From: Macrostomum hystrix | Lineage: Eukaryota; Platyhelminthes; Macrostomidae | Length of the DNA stretch: 64,000 nucleotides | NCBI GenBank assembly: GCA_950097015.1 | Contig: CATNEN010000038.1 | Coordinates: 22,010,001 to 22,074,000 of the forward strand | Direction of reading: 5' to 3' | Shown: one piece after another, positions 25,101-38,200 of the stretch | Layout of the letters: the number at the start of each line of letters is the position of its first letter | How positions within the stretch are numbered: the first letter of the stretch is position 1 | Position numbers and translations under genes: made by a program | Notes under the pieces: generated by a model | What the model saw: only the letters and a program-made list of their open reading frames with translations | Told to the model about the DNA's origin: nothing | Databases searched by the model: none

Positions 25101-25160
25101 GAATGTCTCTCCGAATCTCTGAATGTCTCTCGAAATCTCTGAAGTTCTCTCTGAGCATTC
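16125..25160. repeat. 9-kb satellite of about 20-bp units with higher-order repeats
   Basis: Roughly 450 units of GAATGTCTCTCCGAATCTCT with a few diagnostic variants (CCCTGAATG, CTGTAAATG, CTCTAATG, CCCTGATTG). Long blocks are duplicated: sequence around 17833-18054 recurs essentially exactly at 19569-19790, an offset of 1736 bp. Between 21.0 and 23.4 kb the marker GTAAGTCTGTCGGAATCCC recurs six times at 418-518 bp spacing. The minus strand stays open over hundreds of codons (RDIQRFGETFRDSERH repeats) only because the units translate without stops. It lies between STAG and the GTF3C4-like gene. Confidence 0.97.
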
Positions 25161-25350
25161 TTGTCCATTGGTGACAGTAAAACGTCATGAATTTGTTCGT
25201 CGTTTTTAACACTAAATTTTTAGTTGTATGCTTTTTAATTTCAAGCAACTACAATTTTACTCAATATTTTCTTCAGCTTGAGGACAAATAATAAGTAATA
25301 AAACGACACTGTTGCCATCATACTACTAACAGTAGCTGTAATTTTAAAAA

Positions 25351-28300
25351 ATGTCGTCTCGCCTGGTGTTTGGCGGTCAGCCACTTCTAACAGGCGGCTG
25401 TCTAGTATCTAGTAACAGTGGAGCTGTCGCTGTTTTGACTAGCCGAGGCGTGGCCTTACTTAGCCTAGACTTGGACCCCGCTTGGCAAGGCCAGTCGTCT
25501 AGTCTAAATAGTAACCACGACAACGAATTGACTGACGAGACGGACCATGAATTCGATGCGGATAATGGCGGCGAAGGATTTTGCTTTCGGTTAACTTGTT
25601 CCGCGTCCCTACGAGACAGGTTAGTTGGCGATCTTATTGGTTCACATTAATTTGTGGTGCAGCCTAGTCGAGAAGGCTTGAGGGCCAACTTACAAGGCAG
25701 CTGACAGATGTACACACCTGTGTGAGCGTGTGCCTGCGTACAGTATCTGTGTTCGGGCCGTTTCAATCTCCTATTCTGAAGTTTTTCGAGTTTGTCTAAT
25801 TTTAAGATCATAAAAAAGGGGAAAGTGGGTTTTTATGTAAAGAAGACAACTTCCTCCTGAGAGACAATTCAAATCAATCGAAAATTCACACCTGTGACTT
25901 ATCAAAAAGAGGAATTTGCTTGCAAATAAGGTTGGCCTGGATCAACCTCACTGTCCCCAAATAGAAGATTTTGAGCTTGAAGTTATATTACCTCAATCTC
26001 ATCCAAAGGAGTTCTATTCGTACGTTACTATCATTTGCGTAAAACGGCCCTTTTATTAGCGGTAAATTCAAACCGGTATTATACGAGCGTATAGTATTTT
26101 AAAGTACTCTTCGCTGATATTCCGATATTTGAATCTTTTTCGCTAAAACGGCCCCTTTAAGGAACTTTTCAGTTACAAAGCTAAAACCAATAAATTTATT
26201 CAGTTACCGTCTACCGTTGGCCATCGATCCGGCGATGCTAAAATCAATCAGCCATCTGCCAGATGCTGTAACGGATCCGTTGCGCTCGTTTCACATCCTA
26301 GCTAGACAATTCCCGGCTAGTTCAATAATAATTGACGAAGCTACTAAGACAATTAAACAGCGCAAATCAACAGATCCATTGGTTAGCGATAGTTGCCATG
26401 ACAGGGCTCCCATTGACGGCTTTGTCAAAGCTGATTGGTCGCCATTTGAGCGGTTCGGTCGTGGCTGTTTAGCAGCGGTTTCCAACTCCGGTAGGCTAGT
26501 TCTGCTTGGCTGCAGTCGGTCATTAATTGAAGCCGAATCTATGCGCGTTATAGCCGAGCCTGGCCAATCATGGTGCAGCGCCTATGTACAAGTTGGCCGC
26601 GTTGTCCAATCAGAATCGTCCGATCCGACAGGCGAATTGAATTTTCTAAGTCGAACAAATTTGACTAATTCTGACGTCGATGATAAAGATTCTACTGGCG
26701 GTAGTTATATCTGGTGCGATAGGATTGATGAATTCACACTGGCTATCATGGATATGTGCTTCGCTGGCGTCAGCTGGTCTAGGTTGGTATTTGTTTATCC
26801 CGTTTATCCTCAATCCTTTCCCTCCCGTTTATCTTCAATCCTTCCCCCGCCTGTTTATCCTCAATCCTTCCCCGCCTGTTTATCCTCAATCCTTCCCCGC
26901 CTGTTTATCCTCAATCCTTCCCCGCCTGTTTATCCTCAATCCTTCCCCGCCTGTTTATCCTCAATCCTTCCCCGCCTGTTTTTCCTCAATCCTTCCCCGC
27001 TTATTTATCCCCTATCCTTTCCCTCCCGTTTATCTTCAATCCTTCCCCCGCCTGTTTATCCTCAATCCTTCCCCGCCTATTTATCCCCTATCCTTTCCCG
27101 CCTGTTTATCCTCAATCCTTCCCCGCCTGTTTTTCCTCAATCCTTCCCCGCCTATTTATCCCCTATCCTTTCCCTCCCGTTTATCTTCAATCCTTCCCCC
27201 GCCTGTTTATCCTCAATCCTTCCCCACCTGTTTATCCTCAATCCTTCCCCGCCTGTTTTTCCTCAATCCTTCCCCGCCTATTTATCCCCTATCCTTTCCC
27301 TCCCGTTTATCTTCAATCCTTCCCCCGCCTGTTTATCCTCAATCCTTCCCCCGCCTGTTTATCCTCAATCCTTCCCCGCCTGTTTATCCTCAATCCTTCC
27401 CCGCCCGTTTATCCCCTATCCTTCCGCGCCTATTTATCCCCTATCCTTTCCCGCCTGTTTATCTTCAATCCTTCCGCGCCTGTTTATCCCCAATCCTTCC
27501 CCGCCCGTTTATCTTTGCCCTTTATTGCCCTTTTAATGCCCTTTTAATCCATGTCAATCAGGCAAATGCGACCCAAGCCGTGGCACGCGCTTCTAGCCGG
27601 CGTCACCCGGTCCGGAATTCTAGTGCTGTTTAGTTACAATCCGGCTAGCCAAACTGCTGCATTGTTACACGCTACCTATGCGGCCTCGTCAATCAATTTG
27701 AATCAATCTGATACTTTAACTAATTTCGGTTTACAAGCCTGTTCAATTAGACTATGCGATCTAACAGCTAGTTCAAACTCGACTGAGGCAGATAGCAGCC
27801 TACTAGCTTTAATTGGACTATGCGATGGTCGCGTGTTGGGCATTAAAATACGATTAATCAATAGAGCTATCAGCTCAGATTGCATTGCACTAACTAGCGC
27901 TGGTCCCGATTGGTGTCTGTGGCGTTGGCCTGACCAATTGCAAATGTTGGACGCCGTTTGGTCCACTGCTGAGCGATTTGGCTGCGTTGCTAAGGGCGCT
28001 CATCTGGTTAGCTTCTCTTTAAAGCGGTAAGACCAGTGGTGTTCTAGTACATACGTGTTAGATACTAGCAGCTGTGTTCTGTGTATACACCTGTTAGATA
28101 CTAGCAGCTGTGTTCTGTACACACCTGTTAGATACTAGTAGCAGTGTTCTGTACACACCTGTTAGATACTAGTAGCAGTGTTCTGTACACACCTGTTAGA
28201 TACTAGCAGCAGTGTTCTGTACACACCTGTTAGATACTAATAGCAGTATTCTGTGTACACACCTGTTAGATACTACTCGTAGCAGCAGTGTTCTGTACAA

Positions 28301-31043
28301 ATAAATTTTATAATCTACTGTTCTACTGTTCTATAATCTTATTGAAATGTTCCGTTACCCGCAGTGGTGAAGGCGTGGCTGCTAGCACAGTGACTACCAG
28401 CGTTAATAGCCTTCAGATCACTGGCTTAGCCTGCGTTGGTCGCTCAATCTATTACTGCTGTCTGGATGGTCGTCTATTTAGGGCCACATTTGCACCGGAT
28501 ACTACTAGTACAGGTGTCGCTAGTAGTAATACTATCAGTGGAGTAGTGTGTAGCAGTATCTCGGAGCTGCATCTCACTCATAGCGGACCGCCATCTCGTG
28601 TGCTTGACCCCAACTCGGAGTCCTATTATTACGGGCTGTACTGCTCTAGAAATGGCGTCCTAATTGGCGTATTGGAAGGTCGCAGTTTGCAGTGCGGCCG
28701 AAGGTCGAAGCATAAATTAGCATTCCGATTAACCTGTGGAGTTGGCGAGGACAGACTGGTCGGTGAGTGCGTCATGCCTGCGCAGGGGGTTGCTCTGCTG
28801 CATATTGAAGACTGAGGGAGACAGGTAGAGAGCAAGTGAGGGGGAGAGCAAGTGAGGGAGAGAGCAAGTGAGGGGGGGAGCAAGTGTGGGGGAGAGCAAG
28901 TGAGGGGGAGAGCAAGTGTGGGGGAGAGCAAGTGAGGGGGGAGAGCAAGTGAGGGAGAGAGCAAGTGAGGGGGGGAGAGCAAGTGAGGGAGAGAGCAAGT
29001 GAGGGGGAGAGCAAGTGAGGGAGAGAGCTAGTGAGGGGGGGAGAGCAAGTGAGGGAGAGAGCAAGTGTGGGGGAGAGCAAGTGATAGGGAGAGCAAGTGA
29101 GGGGGAGAGCAAGTGTGGGGGAGAGCAAGTGTGGGGGAGAGCAAGTGAGGGGGAGAGCAAGTGAGGGAGAGAGCAAGTGAGGGGGAGAGCAAGTGTGGGG
29201 GAGAGCAAGTGAGGGGGAGAGCAAGTGAGGGAGAGAGCAAGTGAGGGAGACAGGGGGATAGCTAGTGAGGGGTAGGCAGGGGGAGAGCTAGTGAGGGAGA
29301 CAAGGCAGAGCAAGTGAGGGAGACAAGGCGGAGCAAGTGAGGGAGACAGGGCAGAGCAAGTGAGGGGGAAAGAAAGTCAGGGAGACAGGGCAGAGCAAGT
29401 GAGGGGTAGACAGGGGGAGAGCTAGTGAGGGAGACAAGGCGGAGCAAGTGAGGGAGTCAGGGCAGAGCTAGTGAAGGAGACGGGAGAGCAAGTGAGTGAG
29501 ACAGAGGGAGAGCAAGTGAGTGAGACAGGGGGAGAGCAAGTGAGTGAGACAGGGGGAGAGCAAGTGAGTGAGACAGGGGGAGAGCAAGTGAGTGAGACAG
29601 GGGGGAGAGCAAGTGAGTGAGACAAGGGGAGAGCAAGTGAGTGAGACAGGGGGGAGAGCAAGTGAGTGAGACAGGGGGGAGAGCAAGTGAGTGAGACAAG
29701 GGGAGAGCAAGTGAGTGAGACAGGGGGGAGAGCAAGTGAGTGAGACAGGGGGAGAGCAAGTGAGTGAGACAGGGGGGAGAGCAAGTGAGTGAGACAGGGG
29801 GAGAGCAAGTGATGGAGGCAGGAAGGGGAGAGCAAGTGAGGGAGACAGGGAGAGCAAGTGAGGAGACAGGATAGAGCAAGTGAGTGAGGGAGTGAGGTGT
29901 CAACTGGAATGATGAGCAAGCTTTTTACTGCGCTCACCTGTGCTCAACTTCAGAACTGCTTCGCAGCGCTGACCGTCCGATTGGACAAAAACTGGACGTT
30001 CTGGAAGCTGTTCGCCACGTGTACTATCGGGACAAGTTTACGTCCGCCAATTTTTTAGGCGCCGAGTTGGACGGCCTGACCGAGATAATGCGAAATCCGG
30101 CCACAATTCTGGCCCTCGGCAGTGAGTTGCACAACCTGCGCGTGCTCAGATTTCTTCTGTCACTTGCTGGCGGGCAGGCTGCTATGACAATGGCCCGAGC
30201 TATTGAAGGGCTTATGATTTTAAAGCACTGCGGCATAGCGTTGCGCTATCTATTGCGCATGGTTGGCGATGATCTATCAGGTAAGCGAAACTCATTTAAA
30301 TATCGGTTAAATATTACCTTTACGATTTTTTCGATACATATCGCCAACATGACGACCCAAATAATTTCTTTGCACTTTGTTGCATTTGAAAAAAACTCTT
30401 TCAGTCAGTTCCCTACTTCGGTTCCCTCTGTCTATTCCCTTTCTAATTATTAGGTAAACAGCAGCAGCAGCAGTTGCTCAAGCGCCAGCAAAATCCAAGC
30501 GATCGTGATCTGCTAGTCCTAGATTGCATGCTGGATGCCCTGCGCCTGGCTTGCGATGCAGATCCGCGCCTTCTGGGCGCTGCCCGCTCTGCGTGGCGTC
30601 TCGACTCTATAATTGAACGCGCTAAAAATCTGCTAGTTCAATACGAAAGACAGCGAGAACAGCAGCAGCAGCAGCAGAAATCAACTTGGAAAACTTGCAT
30701 TGTCTGCCAATCGGATTATAACAGCAGTAGCAGTAGCGACTCGCCAACTTCTTCCGTAGCGATGCCCTCGATGGATCACCTTGCCGGCGTCTGCTGCCGC
30801 AATGGTCACGCATTTGCCCGCTGTTATCGCAGCTTATTACCGGTGACAGGCGGCCCTGAGTCCGGCGCCTTTCTGCGCTGCAGCCTCTGTCCAGCCTCTA
30901 GCCTTACTACTACCAGTAGTTGCTTCCTACCTGATGTCAATGTTAGTGAACAAGTTAGCAACGATTGGTTAGCCTGGTTGCTTAGCAGTGACGCCTGCCT
31001 CTTTTGCGACGCACCCATTTTGCCAATACAATCTAGTCTATAA
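25351..31043 (+). CDS. GTF3C4: General transcription factor 3C subunit 4-like (TFIIIC90), six exons
   Basis: Exons 25351-25619, 26204-26782, 27562-28026, 28365-28762, 29954-30280 and 30454-31043. Phases agree and the product is 875 residues (the human protein is about 820). The N terminus resembles the TFIIIC delta-subunit beta-propeller start (VSSNSGAVAVLTSRGVALL). The last 150 residues resemble the zinc-binding TFIIIC domain: CIVC, then GVCCRNGHAFARCYRSLLPV, then FLRCSLC and a final CLFCD. A poly-Gln/CAG stretch precedes it. TFIIIC recognises the A and B boxes of tRNA genes and recruits TFIIIB for RNA polymerase III; GTF3C4 also has reported histone acetyltransferase activity. The start ATG has A at -3. 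Introns 2, 3 and 4 are minisatellites. The family call rests mainly on the C-terminal zinc domain and overall layout; the middle is divergent. Confidence 0.78.
25755..26154. mobile_element. Candidate MITE bounded by GGGCCGTTT / AAAACGGCCC
   Basis: Lies in intron 1 of the GTF3C4-like gene. GGGCCGTTT at 25755 and AAAACGGCCC at 26145-26154 are inverted, with another AAAACGGCCC at 26041-26050. The same motifs bound a segment in NUP188 intron DNA at 49961-50098, and both contain an ATATTTGAAT/ATATTCAAAT core. This suggests a dispersed short element; exact ends are unclear. Confidence 0.4.
26790..27525. repeat. About 25-bp minisatellite in GTF3C4 intron 2
   Basis: About 29 units of a pyrimidine-rich sequence around CCTGTTTATCCTCAATCCTT. 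It starts within 20 bp of the donor at 26783. Exon 2's frame stays open into the array up to 27536, so a retained intron would add a Pro/Ser/Leu repeat. Confidence 0.95.
28030..28300. repeat. About 34-bp minisatellite in GTF3C4 intron 3
   Basis: Seven to eight units containing CACACCTGTTAGATACTAGC and AGTGTTCTGTA. It begins within 10 bp of the donor after 28026. Confidence 0.9.
28812..29895. repeat. GA-rich minisatellite in GTF3C4 intron 4
   Basis: About 60 short units (mostly 16-22 bp) of GAGAGCAAGTGAGGGG and GAGAGCAAGTGAGTGAGACA types. The composition shifts from one unit type to the other at about 29480. All long minus-strand frames here (SPSLALPLTCSPPHLL repeats) are repeat translations. 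Confidence 0.95.
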
Positions 31044-31124
31044 GTAAAGCCTGTTGCGAGAAGTAATCTAGGTTGTAATCTTTGCAAAATTCGTAACAAA
31101 CCGCGTTTAGAGCATTTCAAAATT

Positions 31125-31515
31125 TGATACTTTAGTACTTTCATAGTACTTTTCTTTAGTACGCTAGTACTTTAGTACGCTAGTACTTTAGTACGCTAGT
31201 ACTTTAGTACGCTAGTACTTTAGTACGCTAGTACTTTAGTACGCTAGTACTTTAGTACGCTAGTACTTTAGTACGCTAGTACTTTAGTACGCTAGTACTT
31301 TAGTACGCTAGTACTTTAGTACGCTAGTACTTTAGTACGCTAGTACTTTAGTACGCTAGTACTTTAGTACGCTAGTACTTTAGTGCGCTAGTACTTTAGT
31401 GCGCTAGTACCTTAGTGCGCTAGTACTTTAGTGCGCTAGTACTTTAGTGCGCTAGTACTTTAGTGCGCTAGTACTTTAGTGCGCTAGTACTTTAGTACGC
31501 TAGTGCTTTAGTTCG
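31125..31515. repeat. 16-bp minisatellite downstream of GTF3C4
   Basis: About 24 nearly perfect units TAGTACTTTAGTACGC, with a late block where GTACGC becomes GTGCGC. It begins about 80 bp after the stop codon and ends before the AATAAA at 31699, so it may lie in the 3' UTR. Units are palindrome-rich (AGTACT, GTAC). Confidence 0.95.
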
Positions 31516-31698
31516 TACGTCGTTATGAAATATCGATGTCAGATGATCGTAGCTTTGTTGGGTCGAAACTATTTTGTAAGTCGCTTGTGTAAAATGCATT
31601 TTGTCGTTGCATTAAGATTAAAATTAAAATTCTGTGCTACTGCTAGTACTACGTGTATTTTTACGCAATTTCTGTTTACCTATTATGTGAATGTTTCA

Positions 31699-31704
31699 AA
31701 TAAA
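31699..31704 (+). terminator. Candidate polyadenylation signal of GTF3C4
   Basis: AATAAA 656 bp after the stop codon, with another at about 31770. If used, the 16-bp minisatellite is part of the 3' UTR. Confidence 0.4.
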
Positions 31705-32036
31705 AAAGATTTTGCAACGCATAAGATTTTGCGCTAACTCTTCTGCTCTTTTGTTAGGTTTAACCGTTTAAATAAAATTAGCATTTCCTATATATATGTT
31801 TGTTATATTTTTGTCAAGCTGGTGTTAGAACAATGGCCTATTCTATCGCATTTTGTTACAGGCGCGAGTTTTGTCACACAGATAATTTCTAAATTCCATC
31901 GGTTTTAAAATATGGCATATTTTAGCCCAATTAAAGCTTTAGTTTTCTTTCTTGGAGGTCTTGGGTTAGATTTTTAACTCAGGGAAAACAATTTGGTAGA
32001 CTTAATTTTGTAGTTACATATAGTTCCCTGTTCACC

Positions 32037-32110
32037 CGGCTCTCAGTCCCCCAGTCCATGGACTGGACAGCGGTACGCAGCCGTTTCTGTCTATCTTTGT
32101 GAAATAAAAT
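32037..32110 (+). mobile_element. SINE 3'-tail fragment
   Basis: Contains CCAGTCCATGGACTGGACAG followed by CGGTACGCAGCCG, the tail shared with the SINE copies at 1650, 2508 and 10052. The tRNA head is missing. It lies about 120 bp upstream of the INPP4 start codon, so it may be in the 5' UTR or promoter. Confidence 0.6.
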
Positions 32111-32224
32111 ATTGTATCTTTTCTCTGGATTTCAGTCATGATTTGAAGATTATTTCAACCATTTTAAAAAAAGAAACAAATAAATAATTTAAAAAAAGGC
32201 GTCCATAATTGACTGCCACTGAAA

Positions 32225-35200
32225 ATGCAAGTAAATTGCGACGATCTACTACAGTCGCACACCAGATGGCAGGCTGACAAATCCGGTTGCTTACATGTAC
32301 TAATAGGCAAAGATTCCTCTTTTAGTTCCGCAGCTGTCGATGGTTCGAAGTCCAAATCGAAGTCTTCTTCATCGTCGAGCCGATGGGCGGGCGAAGCTTG
32401 CATTTGTCGCCTAGTTGGCAATCTGCTGTTCGTCACTAAAGGCATCGATCCTGTTGTTGTTGGCCAGGAATGCGACTATCTGATAGTATTGGAGGCCTGC
32501 AAATTAGAGATTGATTATACGCCTAAGATAGGCCAGTCCGACTATCCGTTTCGTCTAGTGTTCACTCACGAAAGTCAGACCGTACTATTTAGAGCGTCGA
32601 GCGAAGACGATCGCAGCTCTTGGATTGCCGCCATTCGCGAGGCCTCTATATTTGATAAATTAGATTTAGCCGAATCTGCTAGACAGAAAATTATCGAAAT
32701 CACTGGTCAAGATCCGTTGGAGCCAACCCTAGTTGAAGAGGACGACAATCGGGACAATGATGCCGACTTGTTGAAAACTATCTGGCCGCCAATCGATGGC
32801 GACTCAAAATTAACAGCTCAGGCCAGTAAGTCAGCCTCCGGTACTGCCGGCGGTCTTGAATTAGACTTGGCTCTGCGCAATCTGCCAGCTATTGCCGCTG
32901 ATCCGCGCCAGTATCCCAATGCTCACGTTGAAGTGCACGCCAGAACACCGCCGCTGCAGGCGGACTGGGCTCTTGTTGGCCGCACGGACATTGTTGAGAA
33001 CTGTGACGGGCCGATGTTTAGAAAATTGGTAGGTTATAATCATCGATTGAATATTTAAGAAATTCTAAGATTTTTCACTTTAGAGTTTAGACGATCGAAG
33101 TGGGTGAGTAGGAGGATTAGTGGCGGGGCGGTCTGATTCTGAATGTGGATTATCCTATTCTGAATGTGGATTATCCTATTCTATAATCCACATTCGTGTT
33201 CTAAATGTGGATTATCCTATTCTGAATGTAGATTATCATATTCTGAATGTGGATTATCCTATTCTGAATGTGGATTATCCTATTCTGAATATTGATTATC
33301 CTATTCTGAATGTGGATTATCCTATTCAGAATGTGGATTATCATATTCTGAATGTGGATTATCGTGTTCTAAATGTGGATTATCCTATTCTGAATGTGGA
33401 TTATCCTATTCTGAATGTGGATTATCCTATTCTGAATGTGGATTATCATATTCTGAATGTGGATTATCATATTCTGAATGTGGATTATCCTATTCTGAAT
33501 GTGGATTATCCTATTCTGAATGTGGATTATCCTATTCTGAATGTGGATTATCCTATTCTGAATGTGGATTATCCTATTCTGAATGTGGATTATCATGTTC
33601 TGAATGTAGATTATCCTATTCTGAATGTGGATTATCCTATTCTGAATGTGGATTATCCTATTCTAAATGTGGATTATCCTATTCTGAATGTGGATTATCC
33701 TATTCTGAATGTGGATTATCGTGTTCTGAATGTGGATTTTCCTATTCTGAATGTGGATTATCCTATTCTGAATGTGGATTATCATATTCTGAATATGGAT
33801 TATCCTATTCTGAATGTGGATTATCCTATTCTGAATGTGGATTATCCTATTCTGAATGTAGATTATCATATTCTGAATGTGGATTATCCTATTCTGAATA
33901 TGGATTATCATATTCTGAATGTGGATTATCATATTCTGAATATGGATTATCCTATTCTGAATGTGGATTATCCTATTCTGAATGTGGATTATCCTATTCT
34001 GAATGTGGATTATCCTATTCTGAATGTGGATTATCCTATTCTGAATGTGGATTATCCTATTCTGAATGTGGATTATCCTATTCTGAATGTGGATTATCCT
34101 ATTCTGAATGTGGATTATCCTATTCTGAATATGGATTATCCTATTCTGAATGTGGATTATCCTATTCTGAATGTGGATTATCCTATTCTGAATATGGATT
34201 ATCCTATTCTGAATGTGGATTATCCTATTCTGAATGTGGATTATCATATTCTGAATGTGGATTATCCTATTCTGAATGTGGATTATCATATTCTGAATGT
34301 GGATTATCATATTCTGAATGTGGATTATCCTATTCTGAATGTGGATTATCCTATTCAGAATGATGATTATCATATTCTGAATGTGGATTATCGTGTTCTA
34401 AATGTGGATTATCATATTCTGAATATGGATTATCGTGTTCTAAATGTGGATTATCCTATTCTGAATGTTGGATTATCCTATTCTGAATATGGATTATCAT
34501 ATTCTGAATGTGGATTATCGTGTTCTAAATGTGGATTATCCTATTCTGAATGTGGATTATCATATTCTGAATGTGGATTATCCTATTCTGAATGTAGATT
34601 ATCCTATTCTGAATGTAGATTATCCTATTCTGAATGTAGATTATCCTATTCTGAATGTGGATTATCCTATTCTGAATATGGATTATCCTATTCTGAATGT
34701 AGATTATCCTATTCTGAATGTAGATTATCCTATTCTGAATGTAGATTATCCTATTCTGAATGTAGATTATCCTATTCTGAATGTGGATTATCATATTCTG
34801 AATGTGGATTATCATATTCTGAATGTGGATTATCATATTCTGAATGTGGATTATCGTGTTCTAAATGTGGATTATCCTATTCTGAATGTGGATTATCCTA
34901 TTCTGAATATGGATTATCCTATTCTGAATGTGGATTATCCTATTCTGAATGTGGATTATCATATTCTGAATGTGGATTATCCTATTCAGAATGTGGATTA
35001 TCCTATTTATAATGTGGATTATCATATTCTGAATGTGGATTATCCTATTCTGAATGTGGATTATCCTATTCATAATGTGGATTATCATATTCTGAATGTG
35101 GATTATCCTATTCTGAATGTGGATTATCCTATTCTGAATGTGGATTATCCTATTCTGAATGTGGATTATCATATTCTGAATGTGGACTATCCTATTCTGA

Positions 35201-38200
35201 ATCTAGATAACTTTTGACTCATGATTTGATTATTCATCGATGAATTACCCTGAAAATCCGCAGGTAGTAATTCCGGAGGGACAGTACAGCGACAATTCGA
35301 CAATTCTGCGATTCGACATATTCGACGTACGTGATCAGGCCAGCCGCACAACGCGCCAGCTCTATTCTGCAGAGGCCAGCCTTACTCAGTTGCGTGGCTC
35401 AGCCGAAGTTCGTCTGTCGCCCGGCCGCGCTGGCGACATCGCCGCTGGTGACAAAAATCAACAGGGCCAGGATGAGACACCCACCCTGACTGTAAATATG
35501 CGAGTGTAAGCGTAATTTGTTAATCACTTTTTCGAGTTCTTTCAGGGGCAAACATGTCCTCTCATAAACTAAGAATAAAAGTACATATATTATTAGTATT
35601 ATAATAATGTCTAAAAAAATCTAGGTTAAAATCTGCTATTAAAAGAAAAATAAAAACCATTTTTAGAACCTGAAAAGTCTCATTCGGGTACCATTGTTCG
35701 AAATCCAGATCCCTGATTAGATTCAAAGCAATAAAACTCCAATCAAAGCAATTAAGAACATTCTGTTGCTAGGCGTTCCAACCAGCTCGGTGGTTCCAGC
35801 AAGAGCCGGCATTCTGTACTGTTGCGCCACCTGTGCACAGAGCAGCGCTTGGTAGCTTCTCACGCCTACAAATTCAAGATGGAACCAACTGCCGGCTCTA
35901 CACAGCTCGCTGTGCAGGAGTTTATGTGCGATCTCAAATGCGGCATGCACCTGCCAATGCAGGTGGGTTCAATTATATTATTAGTTAGTTCCCACGCAAT
36001 CACATCCATGAAGCAATTCAATAGAATTCCTTTAGATAAGTTCCGATCCCATCCAAATTGATATCATTTAATCAGATTTCACCCAATCAGTTTCTTATCC
36101 GATCCGATCTCATCCACTGAGATCTTATCTAATCAGTTCTTATCCGATCCGATCTCATCCACTGAGATCTTATCTAATCAGTTTCTTATCCGATCCGATC
36201 TCATCCACTGAGATCTTATCTAATCAGTTTCTTATCCGATCCGATCTCATCCACTGAGATCTTATCTAATCAGTTTCTTATCCGATCCGATCTCATCCAC
36301 TGAGATCTTATCTAATCAGTTTCTTATCCGATCCGATCTCATCCACTGAGATCTTATCTAATCAGTTTCTTATCCGATCCGATCTCATCCACTGAGATCT
36401 TATCTAATCAGTTCTTATCCGATCCGATCTCATCCACTGAGATCTTGTCTAATCAGTTCTTATCCGATCCGATCTCATCCACTGAGATCTTATCTAATCA
36501 GTTCTTATCCGATCCGATCTCATCCACTGAGATCTTGTCTAATCAGTTTTTATCCGATCCGATCTCATCCACTAAGATCTTATCTAATCAGTTCTTATCC
36601 GATCCGATTTCATCCAATCAGAGCTCATCCAATCAGAACCCATCCAATCAGAGCTCATCCAATCAGATCTTATCTAATCAGATCTCTCCTAATCAGATCC
36701 ACCTTAGGTATTTTAATCAGATTTCATCTGTTTAGTTATTAACCCATCCGATCTTTTTAAATAATAATCCAAATATATTTAGCCCCACTTCCATCTCATC
36801 CATTCCCAATCAATCTCATTCCATAACTCCCGCCGAACAACAATGAAACTCGCCTCTGCCAGGTAGCCGCCATCGAGACAGCCCGTCTCCGCGCCCTGGA
36901 GGCCGCCTTGTCCAGCCTAGGCGAGCACAATTGTCCCCAGCAGCATCGGTCCGATCTGATGCCGTTGTATCGCCTTGGCGCCACAGACAAGCTGCTGATT
37001 CCGCAGGTTTCCGTCCTCTGCCAAGAATTCGCCGCCTGCGTTGAAGAGACCAATCGTCGATTGTTTGACGGCGACTTTCTCAAATTGAGTCGCCTGCGCG
37101 CCAATCAACAATTAGGCTTCGTGCCGCCGAATCTGCAGCTGCATCGGCTGGCTGTGGTCGATAGTCGGGAAAAGCCCATAGACTATTTGGACATTGTTTC
37201 TATGGGAGCGCCTGCGGCGCATTGTTTAAAGTTTAAAAAGGGTGGCCTACTGTCCGCTTACAAATGTGTACAAGGATTAAAGGAATCTCTCGATATTTGC
37301 GGCGAGGTGAGTGCAGTGTGTGTGCAGTTAAATTCGTTATTTTACCAATGTGCCAGGCTTGGCACATGAAATACATAAACGTACAAATATTTGCAGTCAA
37401 GTGCCGAGTAATCCTCTCAGGATTTTCTTAAACTTGCATCTGGCATTCTTATTTCCGATCGGGCCGGCATATGTGGGCTGATATGGGCCGATATGTTGGC
37501 TGATACGGGCCGACATGTGGGCTGATATGGGCCGATATGTGTGGGCTGATATGGGCCGATATGTGTGGGCTGATATGGGCCGATATGTGGGCTGATATGG
37601 GCCGGCATATGTGGGCTGATATGGGCCGATATGTGGGCTGATATGGGCCGGCATATGTGGGCTGATATGGGCCGATATGTGTGGGCTGATATGGGCCGAT
37701 ATGTGGGCTGATATGGGCCGGCATATGTAGGCTGATATGGGCCGATATGTGGGCTGATATGGGTCGATATGTGTGGGCTGATATGGGCCGATATGTGTGG
37801 GCTGATATGGGCCGATATGTGTGGGCTGATATGGGCCGGCATATGTGGGCTGATATGGGCCGATATGTGGGCTGATATGGGCCGGCATATGTGGGCTGAT
37901 ATGGGCCGATATGTGTGGGCTGATATGGGCCGATATGTGGGCTGATATGGGCCGGCATATGTAGGCTGATATGGGCCGATATGTGGGCTGATATGGGTCG
38001 ATATGTGTGGGCTGATATGGGCCGATATGTGTGGGCTGATATGGGCCGATATGTGTGGGCTGATATGGGCCGATATGTGGGCTGATATGGGCCGGCATAT
38101 GTGGGCTGATATAGGCCGATATGGGCCGATATGTGTGGGCTGATATGGGCCGATATGTGTGGGCCGATATGGGCCGATATGTGTGGGCTGATATGGGCCG

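Noticed and set aside
20115-25248. Long minus-strand frames with RDIQRFGETFRDSERH repeats
   Set aside because: They are translations of the 20-bp satellite. The same unit gives open frames wherever indels allow, starts and stops fall at unit variants, and no non-repeat domain is attached.
33120-35217. 630-aa plus-strand and other ORFs of VDYPILN and IIHIQNR type
   Set aside because: Both strands and several frames are open because the unit is 21 bp. The array lies between two INPP4 exons that join in phase, so it is intron.
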